64,000 nt of DNA from positions 1 to 64,000 of the forward strand of contig LNFR01000048.1 in the NCBI GenBank assembly GCA_001567185.1, written 5' to 3'. The notes beneath the pieces are model-generated. The model made no database searches. It was not told the origin of the DNA and saw only the letters and a list, made by a program, of their open reading frames with translations. This DNA is from Bacteroidetes bacterium OLB12. Lineage in GTDB: Bacteria > Bacteroidota > Bacteroidia > Cytophagales > Cyclobacteriaceae. Of this stretch, positions 1-8,017 are shown piece after piece. Both the position numbers and the translations under genes were made by a program. Every line of letters begins with the position of its first letter. The stretch's first letter is position 1.

Positions 1-1
1 A

Positions 2-958
2 ACGATAAACGGAGAAGGGAGATTCATGCCCGATAGTGAAATGATCGGCTACCTCTGTGATGCCTTAAGTGTGCGTCCGGATTACTTTTTCCGAAAGGAA
101 GAAGTACAACTTGAAAAAATTGAATTTCGCAAATATAACAAGTTCTCAGTGAAGGGTAAAAGTAGTCTGATTGAAAAGACCAGGGATATGTTGGCTCGTT
201 ATCTCGAGTTGGAAGAAATTCTGAACGTACCAACCAATTTCAGTATCAAGTTCCCGCACGAACCCATTCGCTCGAATGAACAAGTAGAAGAGTTTGTAAC
301 TAAACTTAGAGGACAGCTTAACCTGGGGCTTGATCCTATTTTCAATCTGATTGAACTTCTGGAAGACAATCACATCAAGGTAATGGAGATTGGATCGGAA
401 GATGGCTTTGATGGTTTGTCGGCATGGGCAAACAACAAACAAGTTCCTGTAATCGTCTTAAACAGTAGCAAACTAAAATCTCTAGACAGAAAGCGCTTCA
501 CTGCATTGCATGAGCTTGGTCACTTGGTTCTAAACCTGGAAGGGCTAACCGATAAAGAAAAGGAAAAGTATTGCAACTACTTTGCAGGTGCCATGTTATT
601 ACCAGAAGAAACCCTTTATAAAGAGGTGGGCAGAAAGCGTCATAAAGTTCTTATTCCTGAATTAGGTGCAATAAAAAAACAGTATGGTATTTCTATTCAG
701 GCTATTGCTTATCGAATGAAAGACTTGGAAATAATTTCTGAATCGTACTTCAAACAATTCATGTTTTTTATCAGTCAGATGGGATACAAAACCGAGGAAC
801 CCATTGAGTTTGACTATAAAGGACAAGAAGAGTCCTACCGGTTTAATCAATTGCTTCTGCGTGCGTTAGCCGAAGAGCATATTTCCATGAGCAAAGCCGC
901 TTCGCTCACTAATATGAAGCTGGCAGAATTCCGTGAAAAGAATCTCGTCATTGGCTAA
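2..958 (+). CDS. ImmA/IrrE-family zinc peptidase, N-terminal part cut by window edge
   Basis: The reading frame is open to the window edge and the residues before the Met at base 26 (TINGEGRF) look like the tail of an XRE helix-turn-helix, so the true start lies outside. Counting from that Met, the visible part has 310 residues. A zinc-peptidase motif HELGH sits at residues 162-166, followed by the family-typical segment NYFAGAMLLPEE. Proteins with HTH plus this domain (COG2856) act as regulators that cleave or bind repressors and as antitoxin-like partners. Its stop overlaps the start of the PIN-like gene by one base (TAATG), so the two are translationally coupled. Family assignment is firm; an antitoxin role is inferred from the pairing. 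Confidence 0.85.
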   Translation, partial: TINGEGRFMPDSEMIGYLCDALSVRPDYFFRKEEVQLEKIEFRKYNKFSVKGKSSLIEKTRDMLARYLELEEILNVPTNFSIKFPHEPIRSNEQVEEFVTKLRGQLNLGLDPIFNLIELLEDNHIKVMEIGSEDGFDGLSAWANNKQVPVIVLNSSKLKSLDRKRFTALHELGHLVLNLEGLTDKEKEKYCNYFAGAMLLPEETLYKEVGRKRHKVLIPELGAIKKQYGISIQAIAYRMKDLEIISESYFKQFMFFISQMGYKTEEPIEFDYKGQEESYRFNQLLLRALAEEHISMSKAASLTNMKLAEFREKNLVIG

Positions 959-1470
959 TGAAAATCGTTGTAACGGATGCATGCATCTTTATAGATGTCA
1001 TTACGCTTAATCTCACGGCCAAGTTTTTTGGTCTTGATTTAGACATCCATACCACAGCAGAAGTAATCAATGAACTCTTTATCTCACAACAACAGATTCT
1101 GGAAGGATACAAAACCAGTAACAAGCTAACAGTACATGTACTTACAGGAGATGAGCAACTGGCATTGATGACAGGAGCTTATCCTAAGGCACTCACACCG
1201 GAGGATCGCTCTGTAGTATTCATTGCACAAAAGCTTGGAGATGCAACTGTATTAAGCAGTGATAAGCCACTGCGGAACTACGCAAAGAAGCTTTCCATTG
1301 AATACCATGGAATGCTTTGGATAATGGATCAACTGGTAGCTCAAGAAGTGATTGCCAAACTAGAAGCTATCGCAAAGCTTAAAGCTTGGGTCAACGGAAA
1401 TCTGATCTACAAAAACAACTCAGAAATTCAGGCCGAGGTTGATAACCGAGAAAAAGCCTGGTCAAAATAA
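958..1470 (+). CDS. PIN-like nuclease domain protein, probable toxin partner
   Basis: 170 residues. The N-terminal TDACIFIDV carries the first conserved acidic residue of a PIN fold, TAEVINEL supplies a conserved Glu, and PEDRSVVFIA with LSSDKPLRNYA resemble the later acidic motifs. This suggests a small metal-dependent RNase of the VapC type, though divergent. The gene starts on the last base of the upstream ImmA/IrrE stop codon, the arrangement expected of a toxin-antitoxin pair in which the peptidase/HTH protein regulates or neutralises the nuclease. Toxicity is inferred from fold and context, not shown. Confidence 0.65.
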   Translation: MKIVVTDACIFIDVITLNLTAKFFGLDLDIHTTAEVINELFISQQQILEGYKTSNKLTVHVLTGDEQLALMTGAYPKALTPEDRSVVFIAQKLGDATVLSSDKPLRNYAKKLSIEYHGMLWIMDQLVAQEVIAKLEAIAKLKAWVNGNLIYKNNSEIQAEVDNREKAWSK

Positions 1471-1624
1471 TCATTAGGTTATAACTTATAAATCTCCTGA
1501 AAACATCAGGACATAGCCTGATAAATCATTCTTAAATTTTCTTCACTAATTAGCATTTGATGTTTATATATAGATTTTCAGAATTGAATCAGAAGTAAAT
1601 TCATGTTGTAAAACCCACTCAATT

Positions 1625-1751
1625 ATGTCTAAAAAGAAACCCGGCCCAAAAGACAAAGATTATGTCAACAAATCCCAGAAATACGAGGTTGACTACGAAC
1701 CTAAGAGAAAAAACGCCAGCTAAGAAATGGGGTAAAGGTAAATCCAAATAA
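1625..1751 (+). pseudogene. Small lysine-rich ORF, frame broken in a run of six A
   Basis: An ATG at 1625 opens a 32-residue frame starting MSKKKPGPKDKDYVNKSQKY and ending at TAA 1721-1723. Removing one A from the run at 1708-1713 lets it continue as KRKTPAKKWGKGKSK to TAA 1749-1751, giving 41 residues of uniform lysine-rich composition. The segment VNKSQKYEVDYE loosely recalls the start of DUF3606-like small proteins. I do not recognise a function. The break is of the same kind as many others in this window, so a sequencing indel in an intact small gene is the likelier reading. Confidence 0.4.
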
Positions 1752-1829
1752 CCAACCGCACATCCCCCCGCGGGTTATAAGGTGTTCGTCATTCCTTGCC
1801 GCAAAAGGTCACGCCAGCACTTAAAGTCC

Positions 1830-1868
1830 GTGCTGTTGCTAAGGCACAACCATCCGCACAAACAGCAC
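1830..1868. repeat. Inverted repeat, 8-bp arms
   Basis: GTGCTGTT at 1830-1837 is the perfect reverse complement of AACAGCAC at 1861-1868, with a 23-base loop. An overlapping smaller pair AGCAC/GTGCT lies just upstream. No T-tract follows, so it is not an obvious terminator. It may be part of a degraded mobile or recombination element. Confidence 0.45.
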
Positions 1869-1897
1869 CAACTTTTCGCTAAAGCCATTCATGTAAA
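1866..1897. repeat. Diverged copy of a stretch near 60961-61014
   Basis: The order CACCAACT, TTTTC, GCTAAAG-CATTC found here recurs, with an insertion between blocks, at 60961-61014. Both copies lie in intergenic DNA next to hairpins. The match is short and interrupted, so common origin is plausible but not proven. Confidence 0.3.
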
Positions 1898-1903
1898 TTC
1901 TCC

Positions 1904-1936
1904 ACAGCAACGCTGAGCGAAGTCGAAGTGTGCTGT
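1904..1936. repeat. Inverted repeat around a CGCTGAGCGAAGTCGAAG core
   Basis: ACAGCA at 1904-1909 pairs with TGCTGT at 1931-1936. Between them lies CGCTGAGCGAAGTCGAAG, a phrase I know as a dispersed intergenic repeat in Bacteroidota genomes. Only one copy is seen here, so the repeat status rests on general knowledge rather than on this window. Confidence 0.4.
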
Positions 1937-2184
1937 CATGCATTTTGCTTTGGCTGCGTCATTCCTCACGGCAGCTCCTGTGTCCTGCATCCCGCTTCGT
2001 TCAGTCGGCCTCCATCAAGGAAAAAGTACTCACCAGATTTCTTTGTTGTAAGGCACGCGTTAAGTCAGCCTACCTTTGCTTACTGTTTTGATAAGGGAAA
2101 TAAAAAATGCCCGGCTACGATGCAGGTCAAAGCGGGACGTGAAGGTTGAATATACTGCGGGAATTCTTTGCGTACGGGCACTGA

Positions 2185-3120
2185 CTATGAGTCCTGCCTT
2201 AATACCGCACAACGGTTGGTCAGTATTTCTTTATACTTAACCTTGAATTCATCTGACAAAAAACTTTTGTCGACAAAATCCAACAGGAGTTTTTCCCTGC
2301 GCAGGATGTCATCGAACGCATTTCGTATTTGCACATCGGTGAGTTGATAAGACCGGGCGAGCTGAACGAAGTCCTGTTTCTTCAATCTTCTCTTTTTACC
2401 GGCAATGGTCAGCGCACTTTCATCGTTATCTTTTTCGTTGACCAGGTTAACATTCAATAAATCATACGCAGGCGCCAGTTGCCATACACCATCACGATCA
2501 ATCAGGCTAAAGTTCTTCAGGTGCATATCGCTGTTGCCTGTGATGTAGTTGAACAGGGTCAACTCAAACAAGTTGAAAAGATTCAGTCCTGGAAATGAAC
2601 TAAGCTCACCGACTAATTTCCCCACCCGCTCCATGCTGGATTTGTATTTGTCTTCTGTCAAGAGTTCAGACAGCTGGCAAAAATCCTCCATGTGAATCTT
2701 CTTGTCACCCAACCGGTCGATTCGTCTGGTGATATAGGCAAGTTCACCGGTTGCCAAGGGGATCAATGCATGGGGCACCGTTTCGATTTTGCACTGCTCC
2801 GCCAGGTGCATGGTCAGGTCTTCGGTCTCGGACATCTGCTCGTAATATTCGCTGGGTGGTTTCAATATGAATTCACCCATCATCAGGGTAAGCCTACCTT
2901 TCTTCTGCTTCGTTTTTTCAAGCCCCAATGAAATCTTAGGTTGTACACCGGTCATGATACCCTGACTTCTGACGATTCTTTTTGCCAGTTCCTTCATTTC
3001 GGAGAGGCTATACTGCAACTCCGGAGGCTCGGGTGTACCAAACATCTGTACCGAGCATTCAGGATGGTAGTATGAACCATCAGGAAGATCATCTTTATAA
3101 CAAACCAGGCATCTGGACAT
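2185..3120 (-). CDS. hipT: HipT-like serine/threonine kinase toxin (HipA C-terminal domain)
   Basis: 311 residues. This is the kinase half of HipA as a stand-alone protein. The N-terminus carries a small Cys/His cluster (C4, C7, C22). TGVQPKISL at 57-65 is the glycine-rich nucleotide loop. GNSDMHLKN at 195-203 is the catalytic loop and APAYD at 216-220 supplies the metal-binding Asp. HipA-type kinases phosphorylate aminoacyl-tRNA synthetases and halt growth. The length and the separate N-terminal-domain gene just upstream (1-base gap) fit the tripartite HipBST arrangement in which HipT is the toxin. The substrate cannot be told from sequence. Confidence 0.85.
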   Translation of the reverse strand: MSRCLVCYKDDLPDGSYYHPECSVQMFGTPEPPELQYSLSEMKELAKRIVRSQGIMTGVQPKISLGLEKTKQKKGRLTLMMGEFILKPPSEYYEQMSETEDLTMHLAEQCKIETVPHALIPLATGELAYITRRIDRLGDKKIHMEDFCQLSELLTEDKYKSSMERVGKLVGELSSFPGLNLFNLFELTLFNYITGNSDMHLKNFSLIDRDGVWQLAPAYDLLNVNLVNEKDNDESALTIAGKKRRLKKQDFVQLARSYQLTDVQIRNAFDDILRREKLLLDFVDKSFLSDEFKVKYKEILTNRCAVLRQDS

Positions 3121-3121
3121 A

Positions 3122-3436
3122 CTATTCTGCTTTGATCACTTTTACCGCACCGATGCAATCCCGGCACACGGTCAATAGCAGGGTCATCCTGTCCCGGGGG
3201 TTTATTTTCCACGTCTCAACAGCAACGTCCAATAACCACCCTTCCGGAATCAGTCCATCAAAAAACGGGAACATGGTTTTGCTGGTGTAAGCCTCCGTTT
3301 TGAAAGGCAACGTTTGGCTTACGGGTTTTGCGCCTGGAGCAGCCATATACTGCGGATCGTACCCGAACCGGTATCCCTCATCTGTTTGCTCGATGATTCC
3401 AGCCTTTTCTTCATTATAGTATACGATGCCTTTCAT
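3122..3436 (-). CDS. hipS: HipS-like protein (stand-alone HipA N-terminal subdomain)
   Basis: 104 residues matching the N-terminal subdomain of HipA: a short beta-rich protein with LPFKTEAYTSKTMFPFFDGL and EGWLLD motifs. In HipBST systems such a protein (about 100 residues) is encoded between hipB and hipT and neutralises the kinase. Here the order hipB-hipS-hipT is the same, with 30 bases to hipB and 1 base to hipT. The separation from HipT is by an ordinary stop codon (TAG at 3122-3124) and the lengths match the family, so I read it as natural and not as one of the indel artefacts common in this window. Confidence 0.8.
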   Translation of the reverse strand: MKGIVYYNEEKAGIIEQTDEGYRFGYDPQYMAAPGAKPVSQTLPFKTEAYTSKTMFPFFDGLIPEGWLLDVAVETWKINPRDRMTLLLTVCRDCIGAVKVIKAE

Positions 3437-3466
3437 TATCTTTTAATCATGCGCGTGGCGTTAACC

Positions 3467-3667
3467 TTATTTCAACTTGATCACACCCAGTTTTGCACCA
3501 AACAATTGGAGCAACTGGTTTACTTTATCCATCCGCAGGGATTTTTTCCCTTGTTCCAGGTCGCGCAGGAACATGAGCCCCACACCGGCCTTCCGTGCAC
3601 ACTCGACCTGCGTGAGGTTATGCTGCTTACGCATTTGTTTCACGAAATGTATGAGGTCTTGCTCCAT
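3467..3667 (-). CDS. hipB: HipB-like XRE-family DNA-binding protein
   Basis: 66 residues forming a single helix-turn-helix: VKQMRKQHNLTQVECARKAG then FLRDLEQGKKSL, the classic XRE/HipB layout. It is first in the hipBST operon and probably represses its own promoter through the AT-rich palindromes just upstream. In HipBST systems HipB mainly acts as DNA-binding partner while HipS is the antitoxin. Start chosen at the ATG at 3667, which leaves a complete HTH. Confidence 0.85.
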   Translation of the reverse strand: MEQDLIHFVKQMRKQHNLTQVECARKAGVGLMFLRDLEQGKKSLRMDKVNQLLQLFGAKLGVIKLK

Positions 3668-3670
3668 AAA

Positions 3671-3774
3671 TTATAGTAGATATAATACACTAAACCCATA
3701 ATTCCGCTAAATTATATCATTTATAATTATAATTTATACACAATATTCAAATTTATATTATATATAATATAAAT
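3671..3774 (-). promoter_or_regulatory. hipBST promoter/operator region with three palindromes
   Basis: Directly upstream of hipB lie three inverted repeats: TTATA-N5-TATAA at 3671-3685, TTATAATTATAA at 3721-3732, and a perfect 24-bp palindrome at 3751-3774 made of alternating A/T. HipB proteins bind palindromic operators as dimers, so these are natural candidates. The strong AT richness also means chance palindromes are easier to get, which tempers confidence. Confidence 0.5.
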
Positions 3775-4160
3775 ATTGGATCCATGATCTTGAAGGAATG
3801 GAGGCGTAAAAGGGCAAAAGAGAAAAACACGTTGCATCTTTAGTAAGTCTCCACGCTGCGTATTGATTTAGGCAACTGCGCTTATGGCAAACTTCGAGAC
3901 GGTTCTGATTGGTTTAAACACCCCACAAGGGATCAAACGCTTGGTTTGATTTTCGTTTGACATACCCCTCTTAAGGGATCAGCGCAGCTAATCTCTCCTC
4001 TAAAAATATCGTTAACCGAACCAACCGCCTCGTTTGTGTGAGGAATTGGCGCGAACAAAAATGAGGGTTAGCGAATAAGGTGATAAACGCTTTACCTGCA
4101 TATCGCTGTCGATGTGATGAAAAGTAAGAATAATGGAGGCAAAAGTGCTGCCATCAGATA
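3775..4160. other. Gap between hipBST promoter and sulfur island
   Basis: No convincing gene. Open frames are short and unlike known families. A pair AAGGGATCAAACG (3938) and AAGGGATCAGCGC (3972) forms a weak direct repeat. With the corrected end of the neighbouring gene at 4161, bases 4012-4160 are non-coding and not the 50-residue tail that the raw frame suggests. Confidence 0.4.
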
Positions 4161-5565
4161 CTACGCAGTTACTACCGGATTTCCCGGTATTCACCCATTC
4201 ATTAATGCCCCCCGAGTAGTTTTTGATATTCTTAAAACCATGTTTAGCCAGGAGTGAATATCCAATGGATGCCCTATCGCCACCCTGGCAATGAATTATT
4301 ACCTGCTGGTCCTTTTTAATTTTATCCAGGTTTGTTTCCAACGTGCCAATAAAAACGTGATCGGTTCCTTTAATATGTCCCGATTTGTATTCAGAGGATC
4401 CGCGCAAGTCAACAATCTGTGTATGGTTGGTTTTGATTATGTTCTTAAACTCATCCAGCGAAATCATATTCACTTTTTCAAGCGTTCCGCCCTGAGCTGC
4501 CCAACTCTGTACATCGGGCACATATCCATAAATATTATCCAACCCAATGCGCATGAGTTTGCGTACCAGGTCATCGTGTTTGCTTTCTTCGGCAATCAGA
4601 ATAAACGGTTCTTCGTAAGTAAGGAACCAGCCCATCCAGGTGGCAAATGAATTATTTCCCTGTATGTTGATGGAGCCCGGAATAAAGCCGGCTGCAAAAT
4701 CCTGCTTCAAACGGGTGTCAATTACCTTTATACCTTTATCCATTGCTGCTTTCAAATCCTGTACTGATAATTTTTTCAGCTTTGGAACTTCCGTTAATAA
4801 AGGCCTGTCCACTTTATTCAACTTCTTCATCATGGCAAAATATTTAGGCGGCTCGGGTTGGCCATCCAATAAATATTTTACAAAACCTTGTTCATCGTTT
4901 TCATATTGCAAGGCCCAGTTGCGCACCTTCTCATACCCTACGGTAGTGCTGGGTACATCGCCCAGGGCTTTACCACAGGCAGAACCTGCTCCATGGCCCG
5001 GCCACACCTGAATGTAATCGGCCAAATCGCGGAAGCGTTCAATTGATTTAAACATTTGTTGAGCACCAACTACTTTGGTACCTTTTATACCGGCCGCTTC
5101 TTCTAACAAATCGGGGCGGCCAATATCGCCAACAAATACAAAATCACCGGTAAACATCATTACGGGCTTATCGCTGGCAGGTGTATCGGTTAACAAAAAG
5201 CTGATACTTTCCGGAGTGTGGCCCGGAGTATGCAACACTTCCAGTTTTAGATTACCCACTTTAAATACACTGCCATCTTTTAGTCCTTCGTGGGGAAATT
5301 CATACAGCCAGCCCTCTCCGCCTTCGTCCGACAAATACATTTTTGCTCCGGTTAGTGCGGCCAACTCGCGCGCGCCCGAAAGAAAATCGGCATGAATATG
5401 TGTTTCTGCGATGTGGGTAATCTTCATGTTGTTCTGCCTGGCAATTTCCAGGTAAGTATCCACATCGCGCTTGGGGTCTATTACCAATGCTACTCCTTCT
5501 TTCTGGCAGCCAATAAAATAACTTGCCTGGGCTAAGGTTTTGTCGTAAACGTGCTGAAAGTACAT
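4161..5565 (-). CDS. Metallo-beta-lactamase fold / double rhodanese fusion protein
   Basis: Reconstructed as 467 residues. Residues 1-230 are a metallo-beta-lactamase domain of the persulfide dioxygenase/ETHE1 type, with THIHADF at 55-61 (the fourth position is Phe where many relatives have His), HTPGHTPES and the metal-binding Asp in FTGDFVFVGDIGRPDL. Two rhodanese domains follow. The first lacks the catalytic Cys (LIAEES); the second has HCQGGDRAS with the Cys. Relatives oxidise glutathione or protein persulfides and move sulfane sulfur. The raw frame runs on to 4012, but dropping one base at about 4179 restores the ending TGKPVVTA and a stop at 4161. It closes the sulfur island, 157 bases after the SoxB-like gene. 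Confidence 0.85.
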
Positions 5566-5628
5566 ATGCGTATTGTTTTTTATTTATCAATTAATGATGC
5601 AAATGTGCGAAGGATATTGATGTTTATC

Positions 5629-5644
5629 CGTAACACCTGTTACA
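5629..5644 (-). promoter_or_regulatory. Crp/Fnr-type site upstream of the MBL/rhodanese gene
   Basis: CGTAACACCTGTTACA matches the TGTGA-N6-TCACA pattern with a 6-base spacer and near-symmetric GTAAC/GTTAC arms. It lies about 65 bases before the start at 5565. Two related sites occur near 11.1 kb. The regulator is not encoded in this window. Confidence 0.45.
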
Positions 5645-5722
5645 TAGCTGTTTTTTTAATTCTGTATTGTATTGGTGCAAATTTCCACTTTTTTAACAAT
5701 ATGAAGGCATAGAAAGTTTGCG

Positions 5723-7528
5723 TTACCGAAACTCATAACCAACCCCCATTAATTGGGTAAGCAAGGTGGGGGGCGCATCGGTGGCGGTAATCCGGTTTTC
5801 GAGTTTTGGTGCGATGGGCGAGTGCTTAGCCAGATATTCTTGTATTAGGGTATGCAAGGTTGCCCCCATTCGTTTCGGTGCAGCCACATTATCTACGCGG
5901 CAAATAGTCGTGTCCGGATCGCCCTCGCGTTCGCAGGCTACAAAGGTATAGGACTTGGCCCGGTCCACCGGAACTCCTTTCACCTTTATCCAGTTTATTC
6001 GCTTGCCGGCTTCGTTGGCAATGGTAAAATTCACCTCCATACCTTTAAAGCGAACTACCCAGCCGCCAAATCGTTTGGCCGGATCTGCAAACGCATTGTG
6101 TAGCTCCGCCTCTAACCAATCCCACAGTTGCTGGCCGGTAATGGTTCCCTGTTTGGCTTCGCTATCAACGGGCAACATGCTCCAGAGATAATCCATCGTT
6201 ATTTCAGCAACGCCTGTTTTTGCATCGGGTACCAAAGGCGGACAAAATCTAAATCCGTTACTAAGCGCTATATCAGGATTATATTTCCACATGATGGCAT
6301 CGGTAATGAAATTGTCCATGGGAGTTTCAATTACATAATAGCGAACGAGTGGTGTTTTGGTTTTGCCAATAATACGATCTAATTCTTTGGCAAACGGTTT
6401 ACGCGCTGTTTCTACCAGGGCCTTCATTTCTTTGTCTTCCGGATACAACTCCGGATCAACATCCAATAACTGGTACGACTGATCTTTGATCTGTCCTTTC
6501 TCAATCACCAAATCAAGTTTGGCAATGAACGAACCAAACGCCCCCGGTTCTGTTACTTTCGCATACAACCCGGATATTGGTTGGCGTACGCGCTCGTGCG
6601 TATCGGCACCCAGTATATAATCCACACCCTTTACAAAGGGCATGTTAGCCAATCCTATCTGTTGGGCTAGTCCCATGTGTGTTAAGAGTATTACCAGGCT
6701 ACAGCCCTCATACTCGCGAAGCACTTTAATATAGCGAGCTACATTTTTTTCAGGATGCGTAAACCGGATTCCTTCGCTGTAAGCTGGCGACTGCCGCCTG
6801 GGTGTAAGCGGATCGTTGTAACCAATAAATCCGATTTTTATTCCACCTATCATTTTAACATAGTAGGGCGGAAAGATCAACTCTCCATTAAAGGCATCGT
6901 TGGTTTGATGATACATGTTGGCGCATATTTTCGCACTATTGTATGCAAACATGTCTTTCATCATCATCTCTTTACCATATACTACTTCCCAATTGCCTGG
7001 CAGGATCAAGTCGTAGCCAATATTATTCATTAGCGGCACAATGGCCTGGCCTTCGCTTAGTGCAGCCACCCCTCCACCCTGAAAACAATCCCCACCATCA
7101 ATCAGCATGGTATTTTCCGGGTTTTGGGATCGCAGGTGCTGAATCATTGATTTTAGTACTGCATACCCGCCTCGTTTTTTTATAAACCGGTTTACCTGCT
7201 TCAATAAAAAATTCATCGTGCGTAAGCAATTGAGCATGGATGTCGGCCGTGTGCAGCAAGGTTATTGTATTTTAGCTTTGTCCTGCTTTACGGCACCATT
7301 GGCAACCATTTCTTTATGCTTCATCGCACCTTCATGGGTATTCAGGGCCGATGCCGAAACCGGAATCAGTCCCCCGCCTACACCTAAGGCCAGCCCCAGG
7401 CTACCGGCTCTCTTTAAAAATTCTCTTCGGCTATTCTCCGAAATCTGCACATGCAGTTCTTTCTCTTTATCAGAGATTGTTTCGCAACACTTACAAGCGC
7501 AGGTTGAGCTATGCCGATTCATGAACAA
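5723..7528 (-). CDS. soxB: SoxB-like thiosulfohydrolase / Tat-exported metallophosphoesterase, frame broken twice
   Basis: The N-terminus has a twin-arginine signal (SRREFLKRAGSLGLALGVGG). The body is a 5'-nucleotidase-type metallophosphoesterase: DGGDCFQG, GNWEVV, LLTHMG and GADTHER supply metal ligands, with a C-terminal 5'-nucleotidase domain. The Trp in GNWE resembles SoxB. SoxB hydrolyses sulfate from the SoxY-bound intermediate in periplasmic thiosulfate oxidation, using dimanganese. The frame breaks near 7256-7262 and at the T-run 7175-7181. The piece between, in another frame, reads ITLLHTADIHAQLLTHDEFF and contains the essential D-x-H metal motif. The two indels cancel, so both outer parts share one frame. 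No soxYZ is visible, so a nucleotidase is the alternative. Confidence 0.7.
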
Positions 7529-7550
7529 AAAGTATGTATTGGGTATTTTC

Positions 7551-7946
7551 TTATTTGGTTACCGGCTTGCCTGCAGCCTGCCACGATTGTATTCCACCCT
7601 TTAATTCAAACACTTGCGTAAACCCTTCCTGCCGCATAATCTTAGCTGCTTTATTGCTTCGTACACCAGCCGCACAATACACATAAACCGGTTTGTCCTT
7701 TTGTAACGTGCTGAGTTGTTGTTTGAAATTTCCGTCATTCACATTCATCAGTTTTGCATCGGGCAGATGGCCGCGGTTGTATTCATCGGGCGTGCGCACA
7801 TCCAACACCACTTTTTCCTTTGCGGCTGCAACTTGTTTTTCGAAATCGGCTACAGGTAATATTGAATCTTGCTGGGCTTGTGTACAGGCAACGCTTGCCA
7901 GTAGCAGGGTAAAAGCTAAAGAACTTAATCGTTTCATAGTTGTCAT
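7551..7946 (-). CDS. Exported single-domain rhodanese
   Basis: 131 residues with an N-terminal signal peptide (KRLSSLAFTLLLASVACTQA), so exported to the periplasm; the Cys may even be lipidated though the lipobox is not ideal. The rhodanese domain has LDVRTPDEYNRGHLPDA and the active-site loop YCAAGVRS with catalytic Cys. It transfers sulfane sulfur between donor and acceptor. It sits 22 bases upstream of the SoxB-like gene and downstream of the cytochrome, in the same operon, so it probably handles sulfur released or carried during thiosulfate oxidation. Confidence 0.88.
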   Translation of the reverse strand: MTTMKRLSSLAFTLLLASVACTQAQQDSILPVADFEKQVAAAKEKVVLDVRTPDEYNRGHLPDAKLMNVNDGNFKQQLSTLQKDKPVYVYCAAGVRSNKAAKIMRQEGFTQVFELKGGIQSWQAAGKPVTK

Positions 7947-8017
7947 TTTAAGGTTATTCTATTTCTATTTTTTTGTGCGCCATTTCATAATACGAATTCC
8001 AACGCTTATAACACATT

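Larger units (their letters stand above)
1471..2184 (+). other. Gene-poor accessory gap of about 0.7 kb
   Basis: Apart from the small lysine-rich ORF at 1625 I see no convincing gene. The 73-residue open frame at 1928-2149 has no recognisable family, a Cys/Ser/Pro-rich composition unlike its neighbours and no ribosome-binding site. The gap holds several inverted repeats and a stretch at 1866-1897 that resembles one near 60961-61014. It separates two toxin-antitoxin loci and probably consists of degraded accessory DNA. Confidence 0.5.

Noticed and set aside
1760-1860. Possible integron attC-like site (GTTATAAGG and paired arms)
   Set aside because: Core sites do not match GTTRRRY/RYYYAAC and no integrase or cassette series is visible.
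1928-2149. 73-residue open frame in the left gap
   Set aside because: Composition rich in Cys, Ser and Pro, no family, no ribosome-binding site, and it overlaps a palindromic repeat. Looks like chance.
2185-3436. HipA broken by a frameshift instead of a natural HipS/HipT pair
   Set aside because: The N-terminal gene ends with a proper TAG one base before a proper ATG, both lengths match HipBST, and no homopolymer lies at the junction.
4012-4160. 50-residue C-terminal extension of the MBL/rhodanese protein
   Set aside because: Arises from one extra base at about 4179; removing it gives a normal stop and a normal family length.
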